Shown here: piece by piece, positions 25,439-38,941 of the stretch
Numbering within the stretch: position 1 is the stretch's first letter
Layout of the letters: every line of letters begins with the position of its first letter
From: Vigna angularis
Taxonomy: Eukaryota; Streptophyta; Magnoliopsida; Fabales; Fabaceae
DNA length: 64,000 nucleotides
Assembly: GCF_016808095.1 (NCBI RefSeq)
Contig: NC_068973.1
Coordinates: 12,706,501-12,770,500, forward strand
Direction: 5' to 3'
Translations under genes and position numbers: made by a program
The notes under the pieces: model-generated
The model's input: the letters and a program-made list of their open reading frames with translations, nothing else
Told to the model about the DNA's origin: nothing
Databases searched by the model: none

Positions 25439-26010
25439 ATATGTGTTGTTTAGCACATAGCCTTAATTTGATTTTGAAACAAGGGTTAATAATTGTAAAA
25501 AAGAGAAAAAAATCGAAAAAAGTATAGAATATTGACCACAACTTAAAAGATCAAAAAATTTGAGCAAAAAAGCTAAACAATTGTGAATTTGTTTCATTAA
25601 AAAAGTTATGTTTAGAGCGTCTGAAATGGATTCCATTAGATACTTAATATTGTCATATATTAAAGGATGTGTTTTTTTTGTTAAAATAAGGTGAAGCTCA
25701 ATACACTTCTTTGCCAACTGATTTGCAATGGAAATTTGCAAAACATGTTTGTCAAATATTATGATTATTTTAATGACATCAATAAATCATTTCTAGCTCT
25801 AAATACCTAACTGCTAACATCTTTTACCTAAAGATTTGTGAGATCAAGATTGCAATAGATGATTATAAAATCTTCTAATACATCCATTCAAAATATGATA
25901 AAATTTTTTTTAAAGAAATTTGAAAGTTATTGGAATGTTATCCATGATATATTAGCCATCACTTCAGATTTAGATTTTACGTACAAGAAGAACTTGCTAG
26001 AATATTATTT
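25439..26010 (+). pseudogene. hAT transposase remnant, right part
   Basis: Immediately after the retrotransposon the forward frame reads MCCLAHSLNLILKQG, the RCCAHILNLIV motif of plant hAT transposases. Further on come LTANIFYLKICEIKIAIDDY and KKFESYWNVIHDILAI, then LLEYYF, which match the C-terminal dimerisation region. At least three stops or frameshifts separate these pieces. With 16430-16560 they form one gene split by the gypsy insertion. Confidence 0.6.
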
Positions 26011-27860
26011 TTTATAATTTGTATGGTATTGGTTGTGATCTAGCGCACTTAGAGGATTTGTCAAAAGGGCTATGATTTGGTTTTAGAATATCAATAAAAG
26101 AGGAATGAAACTTTTTATAATTTACTTTGTTGTAGGTGAGAAAGGATGTTGACGATGATGTGAGTGAATTTTTAAACTTCATATGGCCAAAATGAGAAAA
26201 AAAAAATAGAAGTATAGTTATGAAAACAAAGTTGAATTGTTATTTGGAAGAGGATAATTTTCAATTACACGAAACTTTGATATTTTATTATGACGGAAAA
26301 CAAATAGGTTAAAGTATTCCATAGCAAGGAATGTTTTAAATATTCATAACATTTGTAACTTTTGAATATGTTTTTAGTATTATAAATCATTTAAGTTTTA
26401 TCATATTTGACTTAATCCTATTAATATAGAGGTTTAAAGTTGACTATGAAACTTATACGTTACTCAAATTTATTAATATTTATTATTGAGTAATTTTTTA
26501 ATTCGTATTTAATATTTTATATTTGAAGTTATAGGTGTTAAAAATGGAAAGATATTGTAATAAGTGAAGATGGGCATGATGGTGAAGGTATATTATATTT
26601 TAGTAACAAAAACTTTTAAATTCATTTACCATACATAATTTTTCTCTTTTTGTGAATGTAGGTGGATTGAATGCAAATGAAATTATTTAACATTTGCAAA
26701 AATTAATAAATGTTTGATTGTTATAAAATTTTAGTTATGTATAATTATTTAGTATTTTATATAGTTTTTTATTTTTATCCAATTGTTATTTAGTACTTTA
26801 ATTTAATATTTATATAAATATATATTTTTTAATATTTACATTGAAAAAATAAAATATATCTATTTTACGTTCCATTTCCTTACCACCCTTAATGTACACT
26901 TTTCAATCTTTTTTCCTTTAATATTCTTCCATCTATAGAAAATATTCAAATACTTACTCTAATAACCACATTACTATACAATCACATTTAATTCATTTAA
27001 TTGTTCCACCATTATCTAAAAATAATTTAAGAAATGCAAGAAATCCTGAATTAATGTGTGATCTTAAAATGATTCTTTTAAGAAAAGTCAAACATCTAAT
27101 TAAAGAATGATACAATCTTCCAACAAAAAGGGAAACATATCAGTCTTGATAAAAAAATATTTCATAAATTCTCTAACAATTAACTCTATTTAATAACTTA
27201 ATTATGCCTCTAAACCAAATATCTCCCCATGCACAAACAGTATGGGATCAAATTTTCCAAAACTACTCTAAACTAAACAACGATGTCTCATAGCATATGA
27301 TTGTGGAAGTACATTAATACTGACTCAGGGAACGATTCCCATGTAAAATGCAAAATTTTAATATGATTCTCGTACAAAGGAAAAGAAATACAAATTCCTT
27401 AATCCATCCCACATATGTAGGAACCATCATTAGGATTTCTGTGTCTCATCATCTTTTACCATAAACCTGGTTTAACATGTCCCTCTTGGTTAAGCTTATC
27501 TAGGTGTCGTCCAATGTTGAGATGGTCAGTTTCCATGTGCACTTGAAATGGTTTATGGCTCCACACTCTTTACTTTGATTATTTGTATTATTAATAGTGA
27601 TATTACTATTACTACATCACTCGCTTCCTGATCCTCTTCTTTTTTTGTTCTCAAATTAAGTAAAGTTAAAAAGTTTCTTCAGAGAACTTTCCCATACTTT
27701 ATTAAGTAATTAATACATAATATATGATCTCAATCCTTTCAGCGGATCATGATTCTGTCTGCAGATCAAGTGTAACGTTTCTGTGTCCATACTAATTGTG
27801 ATTATCATTAATTAAACCAAAACCCATTAACTAATGCCATTATTTTTCACTAGGATTTTC
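26011..27860. other. AT-rich spacer and kinase promoter
   Basis: Very AT-rich to about 27200. Nearer the kinase the composition becomes normal for a plant promoter. No coding sequence recognised. Confidence 0.5.
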
Positions 27861-28028
27861 TTTCATATAGCTTGATACATGAGAGAGAGAGATGGATTTA
27901 GTTTTTACTTGAGGGCTTGGTGATTGGTTCTTTTCCATGTTCCCCTTTCCGGGGATTCTTCTCTTTTCCCCATGAATTTTCAAAATATCTTTTTGGGCTT
28001 TGGGCTTTGCTTTATTTTGTGGTCACTT

Positions 28029-28047
28029 TCTCTCTCTCTCTCTCTAT
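28029..28047. repeat. CT microsatellite in the kinase leader region
   Basis: A run of CT dinucleotides about 330 bases upstream of the kinase ATG. Such tracts are common in plant 5' leaders and core promoters. Confidence 0.8.
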
Positions 28048-28374
28048 CTCAAGCATGTGGGTTCCATGCTTCTGTCTCCGAAGGAAATGTAAAACATCAC
28101 CCTGCTGAGTTTTTGATCTCCGGGCCTGACTTTTTTAGATGTGGTTTCTGAGCCTCAGAACACACTGCAGAGCATGTTTAGCTTAGTTCTCTGTTTCATG
28201 TCAGCATATCCATTCATTTCCTCTGCAAATCCGCCTTCTTCCAATGCCTCCCTTCTTCTAGGGTTCTCTTCCATCTGATTTCACTCTGCCAAGCTGGAGG
28301 CTCATTACTGGCTCATGAAGAATTTTACTTGAGAAAATCTTTTTCCATTATTGCAGAAGCAAAAGAAAAACAAA

Positions 28375-31343
28375 ATGGAATCTGGAGTTAGGTTCTACTC
28401 AGTTGATGAGTTCAGATTGGACCCCAAATGGCTGATTGATCCTAAGCATCTCTTTGTTGGGCCACAGATTGGAGAGGGAGCTCATGCTAAAGTCTATGAG
28501 GGAAAGTAAGTTCGTATATTCAAACCCCATTTCCTATTTCCTATTTCCTCTCCCCAAGGTTAAATTTTTAATCTTTTCTTATTGGGAAATTGCATATCTC
28601 ATGCCTGGATGTCATTTACTTTTGGATTTGTAATTATTGATTGTGTATGTTATTTACTGATTTGTAAAGCTTAACGTGTTGATTGGGCTAATTTTACATC
28701 TTAATTTGGACTTGGGTTGACCTACAGTTTCATTTCCTGCAACAATCACTAATGGGCCTGAATTATGCTTCAGTGATCTGAGTAATTGTTTTGAAATTTT
28801 TGATAGAAGTTTCTTGTTTTGTCAATCAGCTTCTAATTCTTTTTGCTGGGTTTTTTCAGATATAAAAACCAAACTGTTGCTATTAAAATTGTGCACAAGG
28901 GAGAAACTGCAGATGATATCGCCAAGAGAGAAGGGCGTTTTGCAAGGGAGGTGGCAATGTTGTCTAGAGTGCAACATAAGAACTTGGTGAAGGTGGGAAT
29001 TTGGTTTAGGCTCTCGATGATTCTTATTATTGTGTCTGGTGTATGTTGTTCAAGCAAAGAGATATGTACAATATACAAAAAACTACTTGTTATATGCCAA
29101 GTTTCGAACTAGTGATGGTAAAAATTGCCACTCTGTTTCTCAACAGTTTATTGGTGCTTGTAAGGAGCCAGTAATGGTGATAGTCACTGAGCTGCTATTA
29201 GGAGGAACATTGCGTAAGTATTTGCTTAACATGCGTCCCAAATGCTTGGATAGACATGTTGCCATTGGTTTTGCACTTGATATTGCACGTGCTATGGAGT
29301 GCCTGCATTCCCATGGGATCATCCACCGTGATCTTAAACCTGGTAATAATTTGGTTTATTTTCTTTTAATAAACTAAAGTCAGATCCAGTAGACCTTAGT
29401 TTGTATCCATCGTAGTTTACGTTAATTTGCATTCTTGTGAAAATTCATGACTGGTGTTGCAACAGTATTCTTTATGGCGAGACTTCTATCTTTTTCTTTT
29501 ATCTTCTTTTTGACTCGTCTAACATAAGAATTCCATGATCAAATTTGTTCTTTGTTTTATTTGCAACTGGCATGACCCTGTGTCTTTTTCAAATCCATTT
29601 TTATTGTTCTTCTCCGTTTATATGCATAGAATTTATGTTCAAAAGAACATCACATGATGGTTTGGTTTCAGATCCTCATTTTCCCAACCATTATTTTTAC
29701 TTTTCACTTGTGCTTAGTTGCCTGCCATTTAATGTTAATTGGATGCCTCTATCAAATACTTATGCATTTCTTCATAACTAATCCGTAAGTCAAATACTTT
29801 TATTGGAAGAAAAATTATCACAATCAAATAACTGGTGAATATTTGTTACAATCAGTTTTAAAGGTTGCTAAGTATGTTCGTTAAGGGAGGTAGAATTGGA
29901 TCTTTATGGAGTATACTGAAATAAAATGAGTGTTCACTTAGGTTGTTGTTGCATCTTACAGAGCAGTCAAAGTGAACATGGATCTAATTTGAAGACTGTA
30001 CTTCCTCATCGTGTATCTTTGTGTCTTACTGGTACTGAATTGATCAGTTGTTGTGGACATATGCAATTTGATTTCCAAATCTTCATTGGTATTTAAGATT
30101 TAAATTAAGTTACAATTGTTTCAACAGTACGATATCTGATGACGATTGCTAGGAATTGATCATTTTTGTTCTCATCATACTATGTCCTTCTATCTAAGCA
30201 CTGTGCTCTCCTCAAATACTGTAATATCTGCCATGTTAAAGTTCGATGATACCATTTTAAAATTTATAGTGAAATGGACAAGCTTTAATTGGTTCTTTGC
30301 TTCTAAACACACAATGTTTTGTTTGTGTTCTAATATGACATTGACCTTATGTTTGAGTCAAATGAAGTATATGACAGCACTGTTCATGCAGTTATGTGAA
30401 AACATTTCTTGATTTCCATTGCAATATAAAATAGCGTTTTTATTCATGTTCTGCTATTGACTGTTAAGCAAGTATCCTTCTATCAATTGTAAAACTTGTT
30501 ACAGTGTAGGACATCTGCATAATGAATATGAAGGTCCTTTTATTTTCCTCTATATAGATAACTTGCTGTTGACTGAAGACCAGAAAACAGTCAAGCTAGC
30601 AGATTTTGGTTTAGCAAGAGAAGAATCATTAACCGAGATGATGACTGCTGAAACAGGAACTTACCGCTGGATGGCTCCAGAGGTATATTGATTAATAGAT
30701 GCACTCTCTGTCTTCTCTCCATATTTATGACAATTTATGACTGATTACAGTGACAAAAATTGCAGTTGTATAGTACTGTCACACTGAGGCAAGGGGAGAA
30801 AAAGCACTACAACCATAAAGTTGATGCTTATAGTTTTGCAATTGTGTTGTGGGAGCTCTTACACAACAAAGTTCCGTTTGAAGGCATGTCAAACCTTCAG
30901 GCAGCATATGCTGCAGCCTTTAAGGTTAAAAGATCATGTGTCTATTACATCTTTTAATAAAACATTGTTTCTTATGTTTATTTGTACTACATAAAGTTGA
31001 TAAGTTAAAATGTGTCTTTTGGTTTCAGAATGTAAGGCCAAGTGCAGAGAATCTTCCTGAGGAATTAGCTCTAGTTCTTACTTCATGTTGGCAAGAGGAC
31101 CCAAATGCCAGACCCAACTTCACCCAGATAATCCAAATGCTCCTAAATTATCTTTACACTGTTGCACCTCTTGAACCCATGATTCCTTCAAGAATATTCA
31201 GTTCTGAGAACACTGTCTTGCCACCAGAGTCTCCAGGAACTAGCTCATTAATGGCAAAACGTGATGACACAGGGGATACACCAAGAGCGAAGGACGAAGT
31301 CAAACCTAATGGTTTTCTTTGCTGCTTTAGTCAGTGTTATTAA
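28375..31343 (+). CDS. ATN1-like: Raf-like (group C) protein kinase, ATN1-like, 6 exons
   Basis: Exons: 28375-28505, 28860-28992, 29147-29342, 30558-30682, 30766-30924 and 31029-31343. All have GT-AG junctions and agree in phase, giving 352 aa. The start [13 protein letters not shown], the DPKWLIDPK motif before the kinase domain and the end CCFSQCY match the small dual-specificity-like plant kinases related to Arabidopsis ATN1 and At5g50180. Kinase features are the Gly loop GEGAHAKV (33-40), Lys53 in AIK, HRDLKPDN (catalytic Asp150), DFG (Asp169), and an activation segment with [17 protein letters not shown]. No membrane span or regulatory N-terminal domain is present, so it is a cytosolic Ser/Thr-type kinase. 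All catalytic residues are intact, so it is probably active. Its pathway is not established here. Confidence 0.95.
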
Positions 31344-31587
31344 CTTTTGAAATCAAGTCTGAGTTAAAAATGACAAAAAATATTAGATAGAATCTAGTCC
31401 AAACTGATCCTTTTGACAACTCGGTAAATGTTCAGATAAAAATACCTTTGCAATTCCAGTAAAATTTAGTTCTTTTTTCTGCAATCCCACTTGCCATGTT
31501 TTTTCATCCCACATAGATGTATGCATAGTATACCAGTTTGTTGAAGCTAATTAGTCATCCAGCATTGCTCATATTTGCACCCAGGGT

Positions 31588-31721
31588 TTATCCATCATGG
31601 ATTATATGTTGAATTTTAATATTAGTATATTAACAAAAATAATTTTTTTAATATTAGAATATTAAAAAAATTATTTCTTTAATATACTAATATTATCCAT
31701 CATGGATTATATGTTGAATTT
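31588..31721. repeat. hairpin-forming palindrome flanked by 29-bp direct repeats
   Basis: TTATCCATCATGGATTATAT and the nine bases after it occur identically at 31588-31616 and 31693-31721. Between them is a near-perfect inverted repeat: arms of about 33 bases starting TAATATTAGTATATTAA, with a centre around AATATTAGAATATTA. It lies in the 3' flank of the kinase gene. Confidence 0.85.
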
Positions 31722-32879
31722 GGTTCTTGCCAGTCCAAAGGGTACAGTGAACACATGAAATTATCAGCCTTTGTTTGTTGCATTCTTAGCCAAGGAAAGC
31801 AATGGTCGGACAAAATGATCAAAACTCAAGTATTTTGATAGCCATTGCTTGGTTAACTTGTTTGATGATTTCTATTATTCTCTTAACCAAAGTCAGTGTT
31901 TTGGTCTTCATAGATAAAGGGGGCAAGTAACAGTGTTCTTTCACAAGAATTGAAGGAGCATGACACCTTATGTTTGTTTTCATTGATATTTCTCAATTGA
32001 CTCTTGTTTGATGGTGCCACTTTTGTTTGCATGATATGGTCTAGAAGCGAGTTGACTGTCACCACCAAAGAATTTTAAATTCTTGTATTATATGCCAAAT
32101 TTTTGGGAAATGTGTGCAGAGAAAGTGCGACACGAGATGGAGAGAAGAAAGGTGTTCAAAATGGGGGTGACAAAACTGTCTTTTACTATATAGTTTAAAA
32201 ACAAAATTTGACCTAATTTAGTTTGTGGAAATATTTTATGGCGACTGTTAAGAATTTGTATTGAAAAATATTGAGGACAATAAATGTGTTTTCATCAACA
32301 ATAATGTTGGTTTAAATAGCAAATTAGTAAATCTATATCTTAATAACAACTTTTCGATCTACGTAACATAAATAAAGGATACAAAATTGAAAAAACAGCA
32401 AAAAAAATAAATAAATATTTGTATAGTATATAACTTTCCAACTAAGATATTATTTTTAAATAGAAAAAAAAATATAAATTAAGTTATATACTCTTTTTTT
32501 AGCAAGTCAAGATATTAACTTAAAATAGAACAACAAATAATATAGTTGGAATGGAAGCTAGTTGATCGTTCGGTTCATGATTGATTGGATAATCATATGA
32601 ATATCATATTTGGTATTGTAACTATAAGATGCATCAAACTACCAATTAAAATTGTTTTTAACAAGCTTCACCAACATAGTTTTATGTTTCATCCATATTT
32701 ATTTTGAATCCTATTATTGTTGGGCTACTCGTTTAATTACTTCCATCATATAAAATTTTTTCAAGACCTTGTGGAATAAATCAAATAAATTCATTAGAAA
32801 TGTGTCTACCATACAAATGACATAATGATGATATAGAAGCTCCAAAAGAAATAATTAGAAGGTAAACGAGGAAGAATAG
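31722..32879. other. kinase 3' flank and AT-rich spacer
   Basis: No convincing coding sequence. Several A/T tracts, no recognised RNA gene. Confidence 0.5.
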
Positions 32880-33335
32880 CAAACAAGAAAATAATGTGGT
32901 TCAATTAAAATGTTAATAAACTTTAATCTACATCCACAATAGATTTTACTATCAAATATATATTACAACTCGAAATTTACCTCTTAATTAACTCTCAATT
33001 GATAAAACTATTAATACAAGTTTCTATTTATACAAGATAATTATTGTAAGTCATGCCTAACTAGTACAGAAGACATATAAACAATGTTTTCACTATTAAG
33101 CTTGAAACATCACTTAGGCATTCTTTAGATGATACATGTAGAAGAAGAAGAAATGAAGGTCTAATGCAACCAGGCAATTATCAGAAAATCCTATAAAAGA
33201 CAAACACATTGATGAAGAAAAATACACTAGTCAATACAAATGAACTTGAACCTATAGATGATCTCAAATCATCAGACAATTTGGAGAAGCCAAATGAACT
33301 ATGAATTTTAACAAGATTTTAGTGCACCAATCGCT
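32880..33335 (-). repeat. probable 3' LTR of the minus-strand copia relic
   Basis: On the minus strand this follows directly after the tract CCAAGGTGGAGATTTGT, the usual polypurine tract of copia elements. It contains GTATAAATAG (a TATA box) in its middle. I could not fix the outer end or find a partner LTR, so the limits are approximate. Confidence 0.45.
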
Positions 33336-33339
33336 ACAA

Positions 33340-35450
33340 ATCTCCACCTTGGTTCAACATAAATCTTCTAAGTAAGAATCATTGTGTGTTTAGTTCTTTC
33401 ATGGTACACTTGGTTTTTCAATAATTGTATAACACTCCTAATGTTATAATAGATGGTGACAACATGAATTAACTCTTTCAACTCTCTAAATAGACCCTTC
33501 AACTCTCTAAATAGACCCTTCAACCATAAGGCTTCCATCATTGTTTTATTAATGGCAATATACTATGCTTCAATGGTTAACAAAGTCATTACCTTTTATA
33601 GACTAATTTTACAATTAATTGCAATAATATATGCAATAAACTCATAACTTATGAGAAATTTTCTATTTACAAACACACAACATAGTCTAAGTAAACATAA
33701 CCCGGGAACATTTATGGCATATCATCGAGTTCCACCATAAGTTAAAACTCTTTCAATGGGTCCCTTCCAATAATGAAGAATCCACTTAAGATCTTTTTAG
33801 TCAACTCACCTAGGATTTAACATGAACCTAGGCACTACATTAACAACATAACATATATTGGAATGACTACAAACTATTGCATATACCACAAAACCAATTT
33901 ACAAACACACAACATAGTCTAAGTAAACATAACCCGGGAACATTTATGGCATATCATCGAGTTCCACCATAAGTTAAAACTCTTTCAATGGGTCCCTTCC
34001 AATAATGAAGAATCCACTTAAGATCTTTTTAGTCAACTCACCTAGGATTTAACATGAACCTAGGCACTACATTAACAACATAACATATATTGGAATGACT
34101 ACAAACTATTGCATATACCACAAAACCAATAATGTTTCCATATGGAATATCATCCATATAATTATGCCCCTCCACCATTTTAGGAGATGGTTCACCACTT
34201 GTCTTATAATGAGTAGCATAAGGTATGAACATAAGTTTCAAGTTTGTCATCCTAAACTTCTCAAAAAAATTTCTGATGTAGGTCTTTTAAGATATATACA
34301 AACACTTCAAATCACATCATTTGCTTATTCAACTTAGTTTTAACCTTCTTAACCTCAGATCTACTATTTCTATCTATCAAAATCTTTTCAACATACAATA
34401 TAATACTATGAAGCAATCTTCTAATAGTAACTTAAAATAAATGCAAGTACCATCCATACCTACTACGTTCAAAACCAACACTAGCAATAAACTCACCAAA
34501 CAACTTGTTTCATTGGCTTGAAGATTGCTTCAGACCATACAAAGATCTATTTAGTTCACAAATATAATCCTTTTGTTTTTTTTACCTCAAAATCGTTTTG
34601 GCTGCTCCATATGTATATGGTAACTTTTACATCTCCATATGAAAATGTAATCTTAACGTCCATCTATTCCAACTTGAGGTTTAGCACAAACATCATCCAT
34701 ATGAGTTTATGCTTTATGATTGAAAAAAAACATATCATTATAATAAACTCATTCTCTTTGAGTAAAGCCTTTAACACCAATCTCATCTTGATTTTGGTCA
34801 ATTCCTTTTACATATGAAAATCCATTTACAAATGACCAACTTAGAACCTATAAGTAAAGTCTAGCTTTGTTCAGATGCAACAACTTAATCTCCTTATTCA
34901 TGACATCTAAGAATTCCCCGTTAGCAACATGCATCCAATTTTCCTTTACGTATGTGATATAGGCAACACAACCAAAGATTCATAAATTTTTAAGAATGGT
35001 AGAATATCCTAACAAAATTTTCTTAAGAGTCTTCATGTCAAATGTTATTAACAATTTTTTTAACAGGTAGGAAACATTAGCAATAGCTTCAACCCAGAAA
35101 ACCTTTGGAAACACTTAATAACATGCATCTTAGTTGTTCTAGAATGGTCTTAATGAATCTTTATGCTAGGTCATTTTGTTAATAAGTTCATATAGTCATT
35201 TTGTTAATGAGTCCCTATAGTCATTTGTTATCTTATTATGTCATTCTCCTTATAAACGTTTTTAAAGCAATTCTAAACTCAATTCAACTTCATTATTGCT
35301 CATGATCCTCTTTACCAATTTCATTTTGAACAAGATGCCTCCAATTTTTTAAACTCTCAAATGTTTCATCATTGGTATTTCAAGGGTGGACCCATAACTT
35401 CCTTGAAGTAATCATAAACTATCAATATGAAATATCTAGCCTCATAGTGT
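33340..35450 (-). pseudogene. Ty1/copia pol relic (RT and RNase H, some integrase side)
   Basis: Read on the minus strand, short stretches match copia pol in the right order: a MDVKITFSYGDVKVTIYIW-like piece (RT), SLYGLKQSSSQ, ILYVEKILIDRNSRSEVKKV where the catalytic YVDD has decayed, IIGFVVYAIVCSHSNICYVV (the GSLMYAM region), and an RNase H end with EAEYIAINKTMMEALWLKG and KNQVYHERTKH. Frames change often and stops are common. It is an old dead copy, distinct from the plus-strand copia at 42655. Confidence 0.75.
33667..34130. repeat. 232-bp tandem duplication within the copia relic
   Basis: Two adjacent copies, starting at about 33667 and 33899, match essentially base for base by eye. They duplicate the RNase H-proximal part of pol. 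A 21-bp duplication of AACTCTCTAAATAGACCCTTC lies nearby at 33479-33521. Confidence 0.9.
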
Positions 35451-37796
35451 GATGGAGTTGAAAATGGTCCTATACATCATCATGTCTTCTTTTTCTAATT
35501 TTATAGATTAAAACAAATTTAGGAATTTACAAAAAGTAAATAAATTAGTAAACAAAGTAATGGGCAACAAAATAAAGATGTTAAAAATGTAAGTAATAAG
35601 CAACAATCTATAAAAGCTAAAAAACAATAAGGGTAAATAGAAGAGCATCAAATATAAAATGCAAGAAGTCAATGAACTTGAAAAGATATAAAGAAAAAGA
35701 TTGATGGCAAGTAAACTTTGCTAGAAAACAAAATGCCTTTTCGAAATTAAGGAAACAAGAAAATAAAAGAAATGATAAATATACAAAAGGATAACATAAA
35801 GAAAATAAAGTAGATTTTAAAAGGTGTATTATACTATTCATGTTGCAACATGTTTTGTGATGATTTTTTGGCTAGGAAAGAAGATATCGAAATCTAGTCC
35901 CTTCATTTGTTGAAGCTCTGCATTTGGATAATAAGTATATAATGGCATTTTATAAGTTTAATATAAACTTAAACCTTTGTGATAGTTGAAATTAATGATT
36001 AAAAAAATCGTAAGTTGTATTATGGAAAGATATGGAATGAAAAATTTGAATTGAATTCTCGGAGGTGAATGGTTGAGGATGTGACAGTTGTGGTGATAGG
36101 AAGATGCCAAAGGTAACAGTGATCGAAGATGCCAATGGAGACATTGACAAGAGAGGTGATTGAATATGATGATATAAGGATAGCCATGATAAGAAGAAAT
36201 ATAATATATATATATTATTTTAGGTATAGGATAGAGTCTTTATGTTTAATTTTGTTTGTCAAATATTGGCAGGTAAATTCTTGTCAAATATTTTTATATG
36301 TCAAATTATTTGAAATAAATGATAAAGAGAATAAATGTATAATTAATATATAATTTTTCTTCTTATCACCTAGTATCATTATTTATAGACTTTGTAATTA
36401 AGTTTTAATTATAATTAATTTAATTGCGATTCAAATTTTGTGATTAATCATGATTTAATTTTAAGTAAGATGATTTTAGAATTAATTCGCTTCAACTTGA
36501 TTTATTGATCTTTAAAAGATTTAAACTAATTAATCATCCGATCAATCAGAATTAACATTCTTTAGACATTTATTTTTAACGTTTCCATTTATTTTTGTTA
36601 TTGTATTTGTTTTCCTTTTATCATCCAAATCCACTGTTCACTATATAATAAAATATAAATAGGCATGTAACATTGATAAAAATGTTTGATCATGAATTGT
36701 ATGATTTAATGCGTTAGTATTAATTGAGAGGTAGAAACTGAAGGGTGTTAACAGAAGGAAAAAAAATAGAAATAAAGCAAAAAATTAGTATTATTTGAAT
36801 TAATAATAAAAAGTTAGAAAAGAAAATATTTATAAAAAAAGGTATGAGTAATTTGATAATTGATAGAATAAAAAATATAAAGTAGTTTGATAATTTAAAT
36901 AATTATAAAAAAAATTAATATTTAAACAAAAATGAATTATTTTAAATTAGTTTTAGAAGAAATTTATAAAAAAAAAGTTTTTTATTATAAATAATTATAA
37001 TAATAACATAATTAATTAGTAAAATAATTAAATTTAAATAAACTTTAGATTACATGTAAAAGAGTGTAAGCACAGGACTTAGAAAATTGAGAAGGATGGT
37101 CACTCCATTTCTTTTCTCATTGAGTGGAAACAATATGGGAATCCATTTGAATCAGCTTCCAAATACAAACACATTTACGATTTATATGGAAAACAAAAAT
37201 CCATGTTCAATCCTAAACAAAAGCTTGTTGGATTGGTGATACTCACAATATGAAGTATCACCATATGAGCATCAATGTTCTGTGAGTTACATTTTGTATT
37301 ACCAGATGAGCACATTTTGTTAATTAGGTTTTTCTCCGTGACTAGCACGTGCCTAGAATTCTATACTCTTGATGGTCCATGATATTACTTCAAGCACTAC
37401 GCGTGAAGAATTTGAAAAGAATTTGCATATTGCTATTTAGCGAATAATAGTACCTTAAATCTTTTACTTATACGCCAAATACTTCCACATATCCGTTTAT
37501 TCTACAAACGCTTTTTGAAATAGCTAGGGAAAGTCTACTATAAATTTCCTCATATTGTAATTACGTTAAAACATACAAATATATCTACGTTCAAAATTTC
37601 TTTTTTTGTTATATTTATTATAGGATGGTAAAACGAATAAACTTGGTTTAGTTGGACTTGCCTGTCGCTAGGTCCTCTAAGAATCTCCAAAAAAAAAATG
37701 AAATAGAAATTTTGATTCATCTCACAACAGACAAAAGTATAGAAAACAGAAAATGAAAAAGTTTAAAATTATTTGTTTTATAAAATTTATTTAAAT
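35451..37796. other. AT-rich spacer; right part is upstream DNA of His-rich gene 1
   Basis: No gene seen between 35451 and 37300. From about 37310 the sequence resembles 56080-56220 (shared words around TTAGGTTTTTCTC, CTAGAATTC and GAAGAATT), the upstream part of the duplicated block that carries the His-rich genes. Confidence 0.45.
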
Positions 37797-38485
37797 TAGT
37801 GCTGTCAAAATGGGTTGTAACCCGCGAGCCAACCTGGCCCACTACGGGTTTGAGCCAGGTTGAGTTTGAAAAAAAATGTAATTTTTTATGTGGGTTAATT
37901 TTCAACACGACTTACTTAGAACTCGGCTCACTCGGATTGAACCCGTGGTGAGTCAGGTTGACTCACCAACCCACCTAATTTAATTAAATTATTTATTATT
38001 TTGTGTTTCAATATTATTAGTTAACAATTTTTTTATTATATTGTAGATGGTGATAAAGAACAAGATATTTCAATAGAGAAAAATATAATAGATTTATCTA
38101 TTCAAGTCTCTAATATTATAAATGGACAAATGATACAAAAAATTATCAATATTAAAAACTTATTTGTTCGCCTTTTGTACATGTTTTTGGATTATGCTGG
38201 GATTGTATGATATTTTTATTATTATTTTGAATTGTTTTTGGAGTTTAACATCATTTTAGTTTGAATTTAAATTTGAATTAAAAAAATTATAATTTTTTAT
38301 ATTTTAAGAAAAACTTATAATTAAATAAGATAGTGAGCCAACCCATTTAACCCACGTGATGGGTTGAGCTGGGTTCAAATTTTTTCAGCTTGCTAATAAG
38401 TGAGTCGGGTTGGGTTGGCTCACTAAGTGACCAACTCGTGTGGGTCGGGCCGGATCGAGCTGGTTTACCTGTTTTGACAGCTCTA
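37797..38485. mobile_element. non-autonomous hAT element, 689 bp
   Basis: The terminal inverted repeats are TAGTGCTGTCAAAA on the left and TTTTGACAGCTCTA on the right, 14 bases with one mismatch. They are flanked on both sides by an exact 8-bp duplication ATTTAAAT, the size made by hAT transposases. Subterminal regions are rich in GGGTTG, GAGTCGGG and GGCTCACT words in both orientations, as expected for transposase-binding sites. There is no transposase frame, so it depends on an element elsewhere. Confidence 0.9.
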
Positions 38486-38941
38486 ATTTAAATAGATAAA
38501 TTTAGTTAAAGAATATAAAATATATTAAAAATTCATTTTAAATTTTATTTTGATAGTAATTTTATTAGTGTTAGAGAAATTAAATTTATAAAATAAAATA
38601 AAAAATATATATTTTAACTGTTTAAAAACAATAAAAGTACGAAAAAAAAAGTACATACAGTAAGAACTTTGAATTGAAATTTTTTAAAATATTATTTTCT
38701 TAAAAGAGAGACTAGACCCTAATCCACCAATGACATGTTTGATTGATGATCTACCTCTACAGGAAAATCAATTACTTTTAATAAGATTTTTTGTGAACTA
38801 CATATATATTTTTTATTAGCAATATTATCTTTTGAAAGAAATGAGAGTTGAGAGACGTATACATGAATTATTAGTTTTGGAGCGATTCACATGTTGAGAA
38901 GGAATTAGATTCAACTTTAACGTGGAGAATAAAGAAATGTA

